A stretch of 64,000 nt of DNA from Sinotaia quadrata (Eukaryota > Mollusca > Gastropoda > Architaenioglossa > Viviparidae), in NCBI GenBank assembly GCA_028829895.1, contig CM054178.1, positions 64,386,335-64,450,334 of the forward strand. The letters are read 5' to 3'. The notes below the pieces were generated by a model. That model saw only the letters and a program-made list of their open reading frames with translations. It searched no databases and was not told where the DNA came from. Below are positions 1-11,659 of this stretch, piece after piece (the stretch's first letter is position 1; every line of letters begins with the position of its first letter). The translations under genes and the position numbers were made by a program.

Positions 1-720
1 CATACAATATACAACTAATAGAAGAACACACTCTCACGCACACATAAACACACAACATACCCAATATACAACTAATAGAAGAACACACTCTCACGCACAC
101 ACAAACACACAACATACCCAATATACAACTAATAGAAGAACACACAATCTCCAGAAACAAGTGAGGAGAGGAAGTTTTCTCCAGAGGACCCCCAAAGCTG
201 AGAATATCTCTGATAAAAGGCTTACTGCATCCTCTGGAGAGAGTCAGCGAAAAAAAAACACACTCTCATGCACACACAAACACACAATATACAACTAATA
301 GCACAACACACACTCTCTCGCACACACAAACACACAACATACAACTAATAGAAGAACACACTCTCACGCACACACAAACACACAATATACAACTAATAGA
401 AGAACACACTCTCACGCACACACAAACACACAACATACAACTAATAGAAGAACACACTCTCACGCACACACAAACACACAATATACAACTAATAGCACAA
501 CACACACTCTCACGCACACACAAATAGCACAACACACTCTCTCGCACACACAAACACACAATACACAACGAATAGCATAACACATTTTCTCACTCACACA
601 CAAACACACAATACACAACGAATAGCATAATACACATTTTCTCACTCACACACAAACACACAATAAACAACGAATAGCACAATATACTCTCTCACGCACC
701 CACAGACACAAAAGTACAAA
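1..720. repeat. Minisatellite, 48- and 57-bp variants, interrupted by a short insert
   Basis: Units contain TACAACTAATAGAAGAACAC followed by a CTCTCACGCACACACAAAC tract. Spacing between units is 57 bases before the insert at 146-258 and 48 bases after it, and units degrade toward 720. Long minus-strand open frames here (CVCVCVRV runs) only reflect the repeat. Confidence 0.9.
146..258 (+). mobile_element. Short A-tailed insert inside the minisatellite
   Basis: A unique stretch of about 104 bases, starting AATCTCCAGAAACAAGTGAG and ending in nine A, interrupts the array; the repeat sequence AACACAC occurs on both sides. The inner part holds a perfect 11-bp inverted repeat, TCTCCAGAGGA (178-188) and TCCTCTGGAGA (230-240). 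The A tail suggests retroposition of a small RNA of unknown type. Confidence 0.45.
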
Positions 721-1655
721 ACGAAAAATACAATTTCTTTTCTCATAGATTCAGTCACATTTCTTCGCTGAACTTTAAACAATTTTTTTCTACAATCTCA
801 AAGATGTAAATTTTCTTCAACAAACTAAACATTTCTAGCTGCTCTAAATTGGAAGACAACATACATCAAATGTCACCGAACAAAGGGATAACCAGCAGTC
901 TAGAAGAGTTATCTGCACATACAATTGACCCTTGCCTAGCACCCTCATTATGAAATAGCTCCACGTCATATATATGGACACGATGCTATGACATCCATCA
1001 ATTAATTTATTCCATTTACTATTTCGACGATTCATTTTACCCAGTGTTCAAGTGATCAACGACTGTAATGCTGACTCAAATGATAAATCCTTGACAGACT
1101 TACTCATCTACGTACTACATCATTTATCTTACTCACCAACCCACGGACTGACTCAGGCACAACTCATTGACCCACCAATTGATGGACTCATTCATGAACC
1201 CAATGATTAACAGTTCCATTGACTCACTGAAACACTCACTGACATAGACGCACTCACAGACTCACTGACTCCATTTCTATAAAAGTACATTAATTCTTCC
1301 AGTTGTTCCCTCTATCAAAACATTATAGGATCCATGCGTGCATCCATCAAGCAGTGGAATTAATACGCAATTGTATGTACTGACTTTAGTAATTATCCAA
1401 TCTATTTTATAGTCTCAGCCAACGTCATCAATATGTTCTAAGGTAAATGAAATACATTTGGAGCATTCAATCTCAAGAATTCTCTATTTCTATTTAATTT
1501 AATTTGATATTTAAACTTTCATTCTGTTTTTAAAGAATTATTTATGTTCCTGGACTCTAGTTATACTGATTTTTTGCATTCCTAACAGCTCCTTAGAAAA
1601 ATAACAATGTTTTTCTTTTGAATAGTCCAGTTAGGTAATTTGTTATTTAAATAAA

Positions 1656-1746
1656 GTAGTAGGAGTATAAATTTGAAGAAGTAGGAGTAGAAATTTTAAG
1701 AAGTAGGAGTAGAAATCTGAAGAAGTAGGAGTAGAAATTTGACGAA
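1656..1746. repeat. Short tandem array, about 21-24-bp unit, 4 copies
   Basis: The unit GTAGGAGTAGAAATTTGAAG repeats four times with small changes. Confidence 0.8.
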
Positions 1747-1937
1747 GGCGGTGGGTGGGGGTGCAGACTTGTTTGGCAGAAGACACGGATTAGCACAAAA
1801 GTGTACTAATGTATTCCACGTCACATCGACCCGTTTTTAATAGAAGTTAGGCGAACTATAGGTCATAGGCCCACGTTCACTTAGCGAATTTAAAGCAGTG
1901 TCCAGCGTTCATCCCTTTTCTCACTATTTTATTCATG

Positions 1938-2372
1938 TCTCCTTTATTCCCAGCGATCTCACTTATGTCTCCTTTGTTCTCACTTATCTCACTAATTTCT
2001 CCTTTATTTCCAGCTATATCACTCATGTCCCTCTTATCCCCAGCTTTCTCATACATGCTTTATTTACTTCTAATAATCTCACTCATTTCTCCTTTACTCC
2101 CAGTTATCTCACTGATTTCACATCTACTCAAAGCTATTCCACTGCTTTCTCCATTACTCCCGGCTATCTCACACATTTCTCAATTACTCCCATTTATCTC
2201 ACACATTTATCCTTTATAGTCAGTTAATTGACTCATTTCTCCTCTGTTCACAATTATCTCACTAATTTCTTCTCTTCTCACAGTTATCTCACTGATTTCT
2301 TCTTTACATCTACGTGTCTCACTCATTACTCCTTTATACTCAGTTATCTCACTCATTTCTCCTTTATTTACA
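1938..2372. repeat. Degenerate 30-bp minisatellite, about 14 copies
   Basis: Units are close to TCTCCTTTATTCCCAG followed by TATCTCACTCATT, phased exactly every 30 bases. Because 30 is a multiple of three, two long frames stay open; they are not evidence for a gene. Confidence 0.88.
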
Positions 2373-2414
2373 GTATCTCTCTATGTGAAATGCACCCATT
2401 TGTAACTGGTTTTC

Positions 2415-2932
2415 ATGATTATTATTATTATTAATCCATAATCCACAAACGATCGAGAATCTTAGTTTCTAGTTATTAATCATTCTCCTACAAGACCAAC
2501 AAGGCTCTGACTTTGCAGATTACAAGGGTGTCATTAAACTCTTCTCTTTGCACAATATTAAGATAGACCTTTTACTGTCACGCGATATTTTCATAGGTGG
2601 AAATTCCATTTCTAAAGGAGTACTAAAAATCCGTCTTTAATTCTATTTAACGAGCTCCCATCACTCACTAGTACTCCAACACGAGTTCCATCACTCACTA
2701 GTACTCCAACACGAGCTCCATCACTCACTAGTACTCCAACACGAGCTCCATCACTCACTAGTACTCCAACACGAGTTCCCATCACTCACTAGTACTCCAA
2801 CACGAGCTCCCATCACTCACTAGTACTCCAACACGAGCTCCATCACTCACTAGTACTCCAACATAAGTTTTAATATTTATGCCAGAAGGTTAATAAATTT
2901 AACCGTAAATTTATTAAATCAACAATCAAATT
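2415..2932 (-). mobile_element. Decayed minus-strand pieces of the dispersed element, split by a 30-bp array
   Basis: At 2415-2500 the sequence matches 16383-16465 (ATTATTATTATTAATCCATA, then GAGAATCTTAGTTTCTAGTT), and at 2886-2932 it matches 16650-16695 (GTTAATAAATTTAACCGTAA). Between them lie unrelated sequence and the 30-bp tandem array at 2650-2862. Confidence 0.4.
2650..2862. repeat. 30/31-bp minisatellite, 7 nearly identical copies
   Basis: The unit is CGAGCTCC followed by ATCACTCACTAGTACTCCAA; copies differ mainly in C/T at the CGAGYTC site and one extra C. Confidence 0.92.
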
Positions 2933-3010
2933 TTGGTAAGATTCCTGAGACTTTGGATTACAACCAAAAGTCAAACATAAGTTGTGGAAAGAGGCTAAAT
3001 AATACCAATA
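2933..3010 (+). mobile_element. 3' end fragment of the same R2/NeSL-like retrotransposon
   Basis: TTGGTAAGATTCCTGAGACT, followed by GGATTACAACC and GTTGTGGAAAGAGGC, closely matches the 3' tail of the copy at 36130-36190. It is a short truncated tail placed just before the larger copy. Confidence 0.7.
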
Positions 3011-4770
3011 ATTCATCCATGGATACTTCAAACAAGAATGTACAAAATAGCACCTTTACTAAAAAAAACTTTATATGAGTATTAATGACAAGCTGGAAAA
3101 CTACCCTAACATACAACAATATAGAAATTGCAAACATACCAATAAAATGTGGGCTTTTTCAAGTAAACTTTCTATCACCACTGCTGTTCTGCTTAGCCCT
3201 AAATCCTCTGAGTCAAGGCATTCAGAAAATAAGACTAGGGTACAAAATGAAATCAGGGCATATTATCAGTCATTTACTGTATATGGACGATTTAAAGCTT
3301 TAAAGCTTTTAAAGCTTAAAAATGAACATAATATCAATTCGCAGATCAGTACTGCCAAGATGTGTAGTGAGGACATTAACATGGAATTCGACCTTGAGAA
3401 ATGTGGCAGATTATCGTCCAGGAAGGCAATGTCAAACAACAGAAGGCCTACAATTTGAGATCGGAAAAAATGATAAAAGGAAATGAAAGGATATAAATAT
3501 CTAGAGATATTGCAACATCAAGAAAACATGCAGAGCGAAGTCCAAAGCTAAAAGATAGTATAAAAAAGCGAGTTAGACAAGTTTTAAAGTTAAAGCTAAA
3601 TGGGACTAATAAAATACAAGCACTTAATGCTTACGCAATACCTGTCATTAGCTACACTGGAGGCATTATATATTGGACAACAATGAAAATAATGAACTAG
3701 ATAGAAAAACAAGAAAACTACACACAATTCATAAAGCCTTACATCCAAAAGCAGTTGCAGATAGACGTTATGTATCTCGGAAAATGGCAGGCAGAGGACT
3801 GAAGTAAATCAAACATGTCATTGAAGGAGAAGTTATAGACCCGAATAATAATCTGGAATAGCAATAAAGATGAATCACTGATAGAAGCAGTAAAGATGAG
3901 TGGATTATACCAAGTCCAAGAGAAAGACAAAACCCCGGAAGAAAACAGCAAAACAGACATTAGCAAATAGATGGAGCCAAAAACCTCTCTATGGTCGGTG
4001 TGTGCAACAAACTGATGAATTATCAACAAAACAATCAACATACAAATGGGTGAAAGCGGCAAGTTTGAAAGCAGAAACAGAATCGCCAATAAGAGCAGCA
4101 CAAGATCAAACCTTAAACACGAAATCACACAAAACCAAACTCATGAAAATCTCGAATGATTCCAAATGCAGACTCTGCAAAATCATGGATAAAACAGTAG
4201 TACATTTACTATCTGGATGTCAGTTTCTGGCTGGAATAGAAACAAAAGACACAACGAATTGAAAAACACCTCCTACATAGAAATCTTTGTGATAACTATA
4301 GAATACAAACCCCGGAAAGAGCACGACTGCAACAAACAGAAGCAGTCATTGAAATAGAATTAGTCAAAATACTGTGGGACTTTGAAATAAGGATGGATCG
4401 ATTGATTCCTGCACGAAGACCTGATATTGTAGTTCTCAAAAAGTCCAAACGAAAAGCAACAATGATCGATGTTGCTGTTCCATGTGATAGAAACAAAAAC
4501 AAAAGAGCGAGAAAAACAGAGAAATACCAGGATCTTAGATTAAAAATCCAGAGACTGTGGAATGTAAAATCTGTAATACCTGTAGGATGGATATCTGAAT
4601 AAAGTGCCTGGACAAGACAAAATTGCCCCACTACTAAAAGCAGTCCTCCTCGGAAGTGCTCACATCTTCCGTAAAACCGTGGATCTCCCAGAATGTTGGT
4701 AAGATTCCGAGACCTTGGTTTATAAAAGACTGTCAATAGGAGTCTTCAATAAAGGATAATAAAAATAATA
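3010..4770 (+). mobile_element. Broken R2/NeSL-like non-LTR retrotransposon with restriction-like endonuclease (5' truncated)
   Basis: Pieces in several frames follow the order of one protein. At 3140-3300 is a reverse transcriptase segment (LSPLLFCLALNPLSQG ... LLYMDD), where YMDD is the catalytic motif but the normal QGDPLSP has become QVNFLSP. Then come CSEDINMEFDLEKCGR (3360-3410), KRVRQVLKLKLNGTNKIQAL (3565-3625), a CCHC finger CRLCKIMDKTVVHLLSGC (about 4170-4223), and the endonuclease core RPDIVVLKKSKRKATMIDVA (4417-4476), which fits the PD-x(12-14)-D pattern of restriction-like endonucleases. Frameshifts and stops break it, so it is inactive. The 3' end carries TGGTAAGATTCCGAGACCTT, shared with three other fragments in the window. 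Confidence 0.85.
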
Positions 4771-4979
4771 ATATTGTTTAGCTATTGTTGTTCGCAGTGG
4801 TTGTGGTAGTGTATTATTTGGCAAGACATGATTGTCAACGTTTTACCGATGGAAACTTTTTCTTTGTTCAGTTTTCTCGTTCACTCGTTTTCCATTTACT
4901 CATTAGATTTCCACTCGTTTTTACTCCAAGACTTTTCATTCCTTTCTCCTCGATGTCGACCTTTCACTTCTTTATCACG

Positions 4980-5480
4980 TTTAAATATTTTTGTGTATTT
5001 CTTTCTCTAGCCTAAGTATTTTTCCTCACCTCATCTCTCCTCACACGATTATTACTCATTCCAAATGTTCTCCTGTCACTGCTTCCTCACTAACAATGTT
5101 TTCATTAATCTCTTCCTCACTCTGGACATTTGTCATTCATTTCGTACTTACTTTCCACTTTTCCACTCACCATTTCCTCATTTTTACGTCGACATTTCTC
5201 AGTTCTTGCTCACAATAAACTTTCCTCGGTCACTTTTTCCTCGCCATAACTTTTCCTTATTCACGTCTTCCTCAGTCATCATGCCCCAGTCACCTCTTCC
5301 CAACTCTCAAAATTATTCCTCTCACGTCTTCCTCACTGTCAACCTTTCTCCACTCTTTTCTCACTGTCAACATTTCTTCACTCACATCTTCCTCACAGTC
5401 CACCTATCCGTCTAACTGTTAACTCTTTTCCAGTTATTTCTTTCTCACTGTCATCTTATTTCACTCACTTTTCCCACTCA
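4980..5480. repeat. Degenerate TC-rich repeat
   Basis: Loosely periodic blocks such as CTTCCTCACTGTCAACC and CTCACATCTTCCTCACAG. Open frames here are compositional. Confidence 0.6.
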
Positions 5481-5487
5481 AGTCTTT

Positions 5488-5571
5488 GATTGATTGAGTG
5501 TAGGGGGCGCTTCCGGCTTCTGCCGCTTTCGCGCTGGGTCAGGGGGTTGTGGGGGAAAGGGAGGGGGTACA
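5488..5571. other. GC-rich 84-base insert between 13-bp direct repeats
   Basis: CACTCAAGTCTTT occurs at 5475-5487 and again at 5572-5584. The 84 bases between are G/C- and CpG-rich (GGGGGCGCTTCCGGCTTC, TTTCGCGCTGGG), unlike the TC-rich flanks. It looks like an insertion with a target site duplication; there is no A tail. Confidence 0.45.
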
Positions 5572-6067
5572 CACTCAAGTCTTTCTCACTGTCAACTTCT
5601 TTTACCTACCTCTTCCATAAGATTGTTCCAGCCTTTCCCACTCACTTCCTCACGTCATAGTTTTCATTATCTATTTTCCCATAATAAACTTTCTAATGAC
5701 CTTTGTTAATTACTATCAGATTTCGTCATGAGTATTTTCCATTTTTTAGTTACTTATCTGTCATGTCACATTTCTCATTCACTTCTTACAGATTTAATTT
5801 AACTGTTTCCTCCTCCCCCCCCAAAAAAAATAAAATAAAAATGGTCAATTACAGAAATCTAAGAAATATAAGTGCTAAACGCGCCGCTTACAAATTGGTT
5901 CTGAAAGTATTGTACTGTGGAATAATTCCAACGGAATTCAATTAAATTATATTATAGTTTCATTTCTCACAATTGCATTACTTTACCTTTGTTTTGTTGA
6001 TAGTTGTTCAGTAGGAGAAGAATTATAATAAATACTCCATGCGTTTATACAGATATGGGAAACAAAA

Positions 6068-6583
6068 TTAATAAAAAAATACTTGCATCACTATTTGAGT
6101 CTGTTTTTCTCTTGTGTCAGGTTCTTGTATCTTTATCGTTGTTTGATGTAAAGTGGAAATCTTCAAATGAGGGACGTTACTCTGCTCAGATATTGTTGCA
6201 TTTACCTCCTCCTGATTTCTTTTGTCTACGTTAGAAAGACCATCTATTTCTCTGATGTCATCAGATTTTGATGTCTCTCCTTCTTCTTGCTTCCTCTTCT
6301 CTTCATTGTAGGGACCATCTATTGCGCTGAAGTCATAAAGTTTTGATTTTGCTATTTCCTCTTGCTTGCTCCGGTCTTCACTATAGGATCCATCTGTATA
6401 GCTGACATCAGCAAATTTTGAGTCATCTATTTCCTCTTGTGTCCTCTCCTCTTCATTGCAGGGATCATCTATATATCTGATGTCATCAAATTTTGATTCA
6501 TCTGTTTCCTCTTGCTTCCTCTTCTGTTCAGTGTAGGGGCCATCCATATCTTTGTGAGCTGTAAAGGTCAAAGTCTGTTCCAC
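6068..6583 (-). CDS. Hypothetical acidic repeat protein or exon (minus strand)
   Basis: A 171-codon open frame holds about five degenerate units of roughly 25 residues, each like DGPYNEEKRKQEE-x-SKFDDIRY: charged, rich in Glu, Asp and Lys, with conserved DG/DD-Y, QEE and SK. An AG acceptor-like site, TTGACCTTTACAG, lies on the minus strand just before the second Asp-rich unit (exon start near 6558), so this may be a 3' exon ending at the stop near 6068. I recognise no family. The repeats have diverged in DNA yet stay open, which favours coding, but a decayed minisatellite is the alternative. Confidence 0.33.
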   Translation of the reverse strand: MEQTLTFTAHKDMDGPYTEQKRKQEETDESKFDDIRYIDDPCNEEERTQEEIDDSKFADVSYTDGSYSEDRSKQEEIAKSKLYDFSAIDGPYNEEKRKQEEGETSKSDDIREIDGLSNVDKRNQEEVNATISEQSNVPHLKISTLHQTTIKIQEPDTREKQTQIVMQVFFY

Positions 6584-7454
6584 GTGTCCGACAAATTGGT
6601 GTTGACAAGCCGCAAAGAATTAACACATAAAATCCGATTATCTGACGTATTAAGACAGCGACTCTGTGGTAAACAGATACTAAGCACACACAAAAAGAAA
6701 TGCCTTGATGTTAGATTAAAAACAAATAATCGCTGCCAAAGAATTTCATTACAAGTACAATAGCACTGAATTAGTGCGAATGACAGAAATGAACGCTTCT
6801 GTGAAATACAAAATAAATTGTAGATGGCGAGATGAAGTGTCGCAGTTGTACGTGTAATTATTACAACAAACTTGCCGATTATTCTGACCTTTTTAAGTAC
6901 CCTGAAATACTTTTCATTACACACTTCAGACTTCAGCATGACGTGAAAGAAATCTCATTTGACCTTAAATCTCTCGGCTAACTTTCAGATCAAAATATTT
7001 ATGGAAGAATCAACATGTAGAGATAAGTAAATCATCCTCACGGCGAGATATCTACTTTCGGTGAAACATTTCTCCAATGGTAACAAGTGTGTTATTTTCG
7101 TATTCAAATATTAAAATGCCCACAACTTATGCTTAAAAATGTCGAGGAGTATATCGTATCGTTACTAATACCAGAACGAAAGTGGCCGTGCTTTGATTGT
7201 TAATTAAGAAATCTAGTCCCCGCCTCTAAAACTAACGGCAGAAACATCGGATGTAGTCAGCGAACGGACACAAAATATGACGTATAAAAATAGATCATTA
7301 CCAAGTCCCCCCCCAAAAAAAAAAAAAAAAAAAGCATAACCCAAGTGTCTGAGCATACACGTCAAAGGTGAGTCTTCAGTACTGCAATTCTCTCGTATTC
7401 AGCCCACCCCACCCCCTCAAACTCTTACAATTCGAACACGTACCTCTAGGTGTT

Positions 7455-7905
7455 AATTTGACTGCTGATGTCTCTGCTAGGATGCACTGAATGAGTGTCT
7501 AACGTTTAATCAGACAACTGTTGTGAAGTGATGTAAATGTCATTGCTCTTTTGATTATATCCATATGTTGTATATTTGATTGTTCATTCAATAAATTTAT
7601 TGTTAAATTCATAAACCTTCTTGCATAATTATTAAAGCCTTATTTGGGTTTAATAGTGAGTGGATGAGGGCTAGTTAAATATAAATAAAAGACAAATTTG
7701 TATTACTCTTTTAGTAATGCTGAACATTATGCAACAGTAAAACGTGGATTTTATTTTTTCTGTAAGAGAACACCTTTACGACAATCTTATAATCTGCCAT
7801 GTTTGTCTTGTGGAAGAATTATTAATCACGATAAATTAAGATTATCAATAATTTGTAAATAGTTATTGTGATTAATTAATAAATAATAATCATAACGAGT
7901 GAATA
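7455..7905 (+). mobile_element. Dispersed inverted-repeat element fragment
   Basis: TTTGACTGCTGATGTCTCTG, TAAATTTATTGTTAAATTCA and GTGAGTGGATGAGGGC, then GTGGAAGAATTATTAATCAC, follow the right half of the family. Both ends are lost. Confidence 0.5.
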
Positions 7906-8000
7906 GTGCTCCCAGAGTTGTCACACTATCAATCAATCACTCTATCAATCAGTCTATCTGTCTGTCTGTCTACCTACCTACCTATTTACCTCTCTGTCTC

Positions 8001-8069
<69 letters not shown>

Positions 8070-8102
8070 GTTTTCTTGCACACGAAGTGGGAACACGTGC
8101 TG
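7899..8102. repeat. CTAT/CTGT repeat merging into a CT microsatellite
   Basis: TCTGTCTGTCTACCTACC is followed by about 25 CT dinucleotides (8017-8066). Confidence 0.9.
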
Positions 8103-8317
8103 AGCGCGGACATTTTGACATTGTAACATTTTGACACTGTGACGTGATTGAAAAGGCCAGTGAAAAGACTAGGGAAGCTGTACTTAATCCAGGTTATGTG
8201 AAGTTTATAATAACCTATTCTAACTCCATTTCTATTCTCTGATAAGACTAACCTGCAATTTGTATTGACTCTATTGTTGAACTATAGTTAGCTGTAATTT
8301 TATTTTATTATATATAT

Positions 8318-8376
8318 ATGTGTGTGTGTCTTTGTGTGTGTGTGTGTGTGTGTGTGGAGAGAGAGAGAGAGAGACT
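8318..8376. repeat. TG and GA microsatellite
   Basis: A TG run (8320-8356) is followed directly by GA repeats. Confidence 0.9.
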
Positions 8377-8397
8377 GTAAACTATAATTACCCGAAA

Positions 8398-8510
8398 GTG
8401 GGTTAATGGAATATTGATGTCAAATTATCTGTTTCATTGTAATTGTCATTTGTACAGTTGATTTTTCTTTTAATAAATTTATTGTTATATTTATTGGCCT
8501 TTAATTCGTA
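8398..8510 (+). mobile_element. Short fragment of the dispersed inverted-repeat element
   Basis: GGAATATTGATGTCAAATTA and TCTTTTAATAAATTTATTGT match positions about 18870-18960 almost base for base. Confidence 0.5.
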
Positions 8511-8631
8511 TTGATATTGAAGTTAATTTTGATAATTAAGGTTTTAAAGTTTTCATCGTGTCACAGTGCAAAATGTTGTTTTTCGATTCACAGCAATAGC
8601 AAGATTTATTAAATAATGTAATTTTTAAGAA

Positions 8632-9225
8632 TATTATTTGTGTCAGTATTTCTAGTTTCAGCCCACATTCTGGTTCTTGTGTCAGTATTTCTAGTTTCAG
8701 CCCACATTCTGGTTCTTGTGTCAGTATTTCTCGTTTCAGCCCACATTCTAGTTCTTGTGTCAGTATTTCTCGTTTCAGCCCACATTCTGGTTCTTGTGTC
8801 AGTATTTCTCGTTTCAGCCCACATTCTAGTTCTTGTGTCAGTATTTCTCGTTTCAGCCCACATTCTAGTTCTTGTGTCAGTATTTCTCGTTTCAGCCCAC
8901 ATTCTAGTTCTTGTGTCAGTATTTCTCGTTTCAGCCCACATTCTAGTTCTTGTGTCAGTATTTCTCGTTTCAGCCCACATTCTGGTTCTTGTGTCAGTAT
9001 TTCTCGTTTCAGCCCACATTCTAGTTCTTGTGTCAGTATTTCTCGTTTCAGCCCACATTCTAGTTCTTGTGTCAGTATTTCTCGTTTCAGCCCACATTCT
9101 AGTTCTTGTGTCAGTATTTCTCGTTTCAGCCCACATTCTGGTTCTTGTGTCAGTATTTCTAGTTTCAGCCCACATTCTGGTTCTTGTGTCAGTATTTCTA
9201 GTTTCAGCCTCATATTCTGCTCTTG
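8632..9225. repeat. 39-bp minisatellite, about 15 near-identical copies
   Basis: The unit begins CAGTATTTCTCGTTTCAGCC and ends in a TTCTTGTGT block; copies differ at two sites (C/A in TCTMGTTTC, G/A in TTCTRGTTC). 39 is a multiple of three, so three frames over 200 codons long are open on both strands (13-residue repeats such as EILTQEPECGLKR on the minus strand). I do not call them genes. Confidence 0.95.
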
Positions 9226-9520
9226 TTGTTTCAGTAGTTCTAGTATCAGCCCACATCCTGGTTTTGTTGTGTCAGTATTTATAGGTTCATCCCACAAAAC
9301 GGTCTTGTGACAGCACTTCTAGTAGCAGCCCACATCATGGTCTTGCTGTGTCAGTATTTATAGTTCAAGCCTACATTCTCGAATTAGAGTCAGTATTTTA
9401 TTGTTTTAGCCCACATCGAAGTCTTTCTGTGTCAGTATTTCAAGTTTCAACACAGCCTGGTCTTGTTTTTGTCAGTATTTGTAGCTTTAGCCCCACATCG
9501 AAGTCTTTTTGCGTCAGATC
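9226..9520. repeat. Decayed edge of the 39-bp minisatellite
   Basis: About seven diverged copies of the same unit, now 39-42 bases long, with AGCCCACATC blocks still visible. Confidence 0.8.
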
Positions 9521-9934
9521 GCGAAAGTAACGAATATTGGAAGTGGATATTTCAGCAGAAGACATCCAATAAGTCTATTTTTATATTTTCTTGCTGTAGC
9601 CTCTTTAATTAATATCTTTTTCTAAAACAAAAAGGCATTCTGGATATTTACTTCTTTAGACCGTGTATTGCAATACTTTAACCAGAAATCAACATATATT
9701 TGCAAATTAAAAAAACAACGAAATATTTTCTTTTAATTTCGAGTTCTGTTATATATTTGATTACCTTGAATTTCGTTTAAAGCTGCTAATATATATAATA
9801 TATATATTACATGAATATATATAAACATATAGATATTTAGAAACACTTTGTATCGTGTACACACTAACGCACACATACATAAACAAATAAGCACATATCC
9901 TTGTGGGTTTTTCTGTAACGCGCATCGATAGCCT

Positions 9935-10262
9935 TACGTAATTATGTACACATGTTTTAGCAAGCACCAGTAATTGTACGTAATTATATACACATGTTTT
10001 AGCAAGCACCAGTAATTGTACGTAATTATATACACATGTTTTAGCAAGCACCAGTAATTGTACGTAATTATATACACATGTTTTAGCAAGCACCAGTAAT
10101 TGTACGTAATTATATACACATGTTTTAGCAAGCACCAGTAATTGTACGTAATTATATACACATGTTTTAGCAAGCACCAGTAATTGTACGTAATTATATA
10201 CACATGTTTTAGCAAGCACCAGTAATTGTACGTAATTATATACACATGTTTTAGCAAGCATC
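9935..10262. repeat. 42-bp minisatellite, nearly 8 copies
   Basis: The unit ACATGTTTTAGCAAGCACCA plus GTAATTGTACGTAATTATAT is nearly identical over seven copies, with mutated first and last copies. Confidence 0.95.
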
Positions 10263-10471
10263 TTTAGTTGTATGCAATTATGTACATGAGCAGTAGTGAA
10301 GTCAACATTGACTGGTTAGCAATGGTCCTTCTACTTTAAGTTTCTACCTTTCGAGCTGAGACATAAGATAATGGTCATCTCAAGAATGTCTCTCAAGTCA
10401 CATCGTTTTCACCTGCAAGAACAGCAATGTCTTGCCTCTGACAATGTTTATTCAGACTGTTCTTGCGAACA

Positions 10472-10836
10472 TTCATTTATGTTTCTTTCTGTTCATGTGT
10501 ACTTTTCTTTTATGTTTCTTTCTGTTCATGTGTACTTTTCTTTTATGTTTCTTTTTGTTCATGTGTATTTTCCTTTTATGTTTCTTTCTGTTCATGTGTA
10601 CTTTTCTTTTATGTTTCTTTCTGTTCATGTGTACTTTTCATTTATGTTTCTTTCTGTTCATGTGTACTTTTCTTTTATGTTTCTTTCTGTTCATGTGTAC
10701 TTTTCATTTATGTTTCTTTCTGTTCATGTGTACTTTTCATTTATGTTTCTAAATGTTCATGTGTACTTTTCATTTATGTTTCTAAATGTTCACGTGTACT
10801 TTTCATTTATGTTTCTAAATGTTCTTATGCACATTT
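10472..10836. repeat. 33-bp minisatellite, 11 copies
   Basis: The unit TTTATGTTTCTTTCTGTTCA plus TGTGTACTTTTC recurs every 33 bases; the last three copies share a CTAAATG variant. Open frames in all three phases are artefacts of the 33-base period. Confidence 0.93.
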
Positions 10837-11659
10837 ATGTTTCTCAGTAATCAGTAATTGGTTTATAATGTTATTTATGTGAGAATTCCTGTTGTTTTAT
10901 TAAAGTTTTCAAGTACATGTTTTTAATGTGTATTGTATGTGTAAGTGTTGAATATCGCTTAGAGTTGATGTGAGATTAGTCTCTTCAATAAATCTTCTTA
11001 TACACATTTATCACAGAATGTATCATAAACAGACAGCAAACGAAGCAACGGAGAATTTAAGATGATTTTTGTTTATTTTTGTCAAAACAATATTTCAGTA
11101 TTAGTATGTCATATACATTCTAGTACCGAGTACACACAGTTGTAGCGTGCGAATTTCAACTGTCAGTTATTTAAATAATATCCACAGCAGTAAACATCAT
11201 ATATCTGGCGTATTTCGCCCATCAAACAAAACGAGCAGCATAGCCCGTCGGAAGGTTGACACACTCTTTTACGGACTTTACATTCACGTGAAAGGATCCA
11301 CGAATCCTTTTCTGCGCATATTTTGAACGCGTCACCTCTGGGAAAAGAGGGCTCCTCTCTCTTCTTCACTTCACCTGCACAAAAAGAATTGACAGAAAAA
11401 AAAGTCGAGTAAAAGAAAGAGCTGACGCAAGAAATGAAAGTATGCACAGAAAGGACTGACCCAAGAAAAGAACGTATAGCAGAAAATAGCAGAAAAAAAG
11501 CCTGACATAAAGAATGAATATGTAACAGAAAGAACAGATGCCAGGAATGAACGACTAATAGAAAGGATGGTCTCAAAAATGTAACGTTAACCGAAAGAAC
11601 TAACAGGAGGAATGGATGCGTCATTAACAACTAAAGGAAGAAGTAAAAACGAGGAGTGA

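Noticed and set aside
8536..9297. 253-codon minus-strand frame in the 39-bp array
   Set aside because: The unit is a multiple of three, so several frames on both strands are open at once; no splice sites or known domain support it.
10371..10882. Plus-strand frames of 106-159 codons
   Set aside because: All three phases are open because of the 33-base repeat unit.
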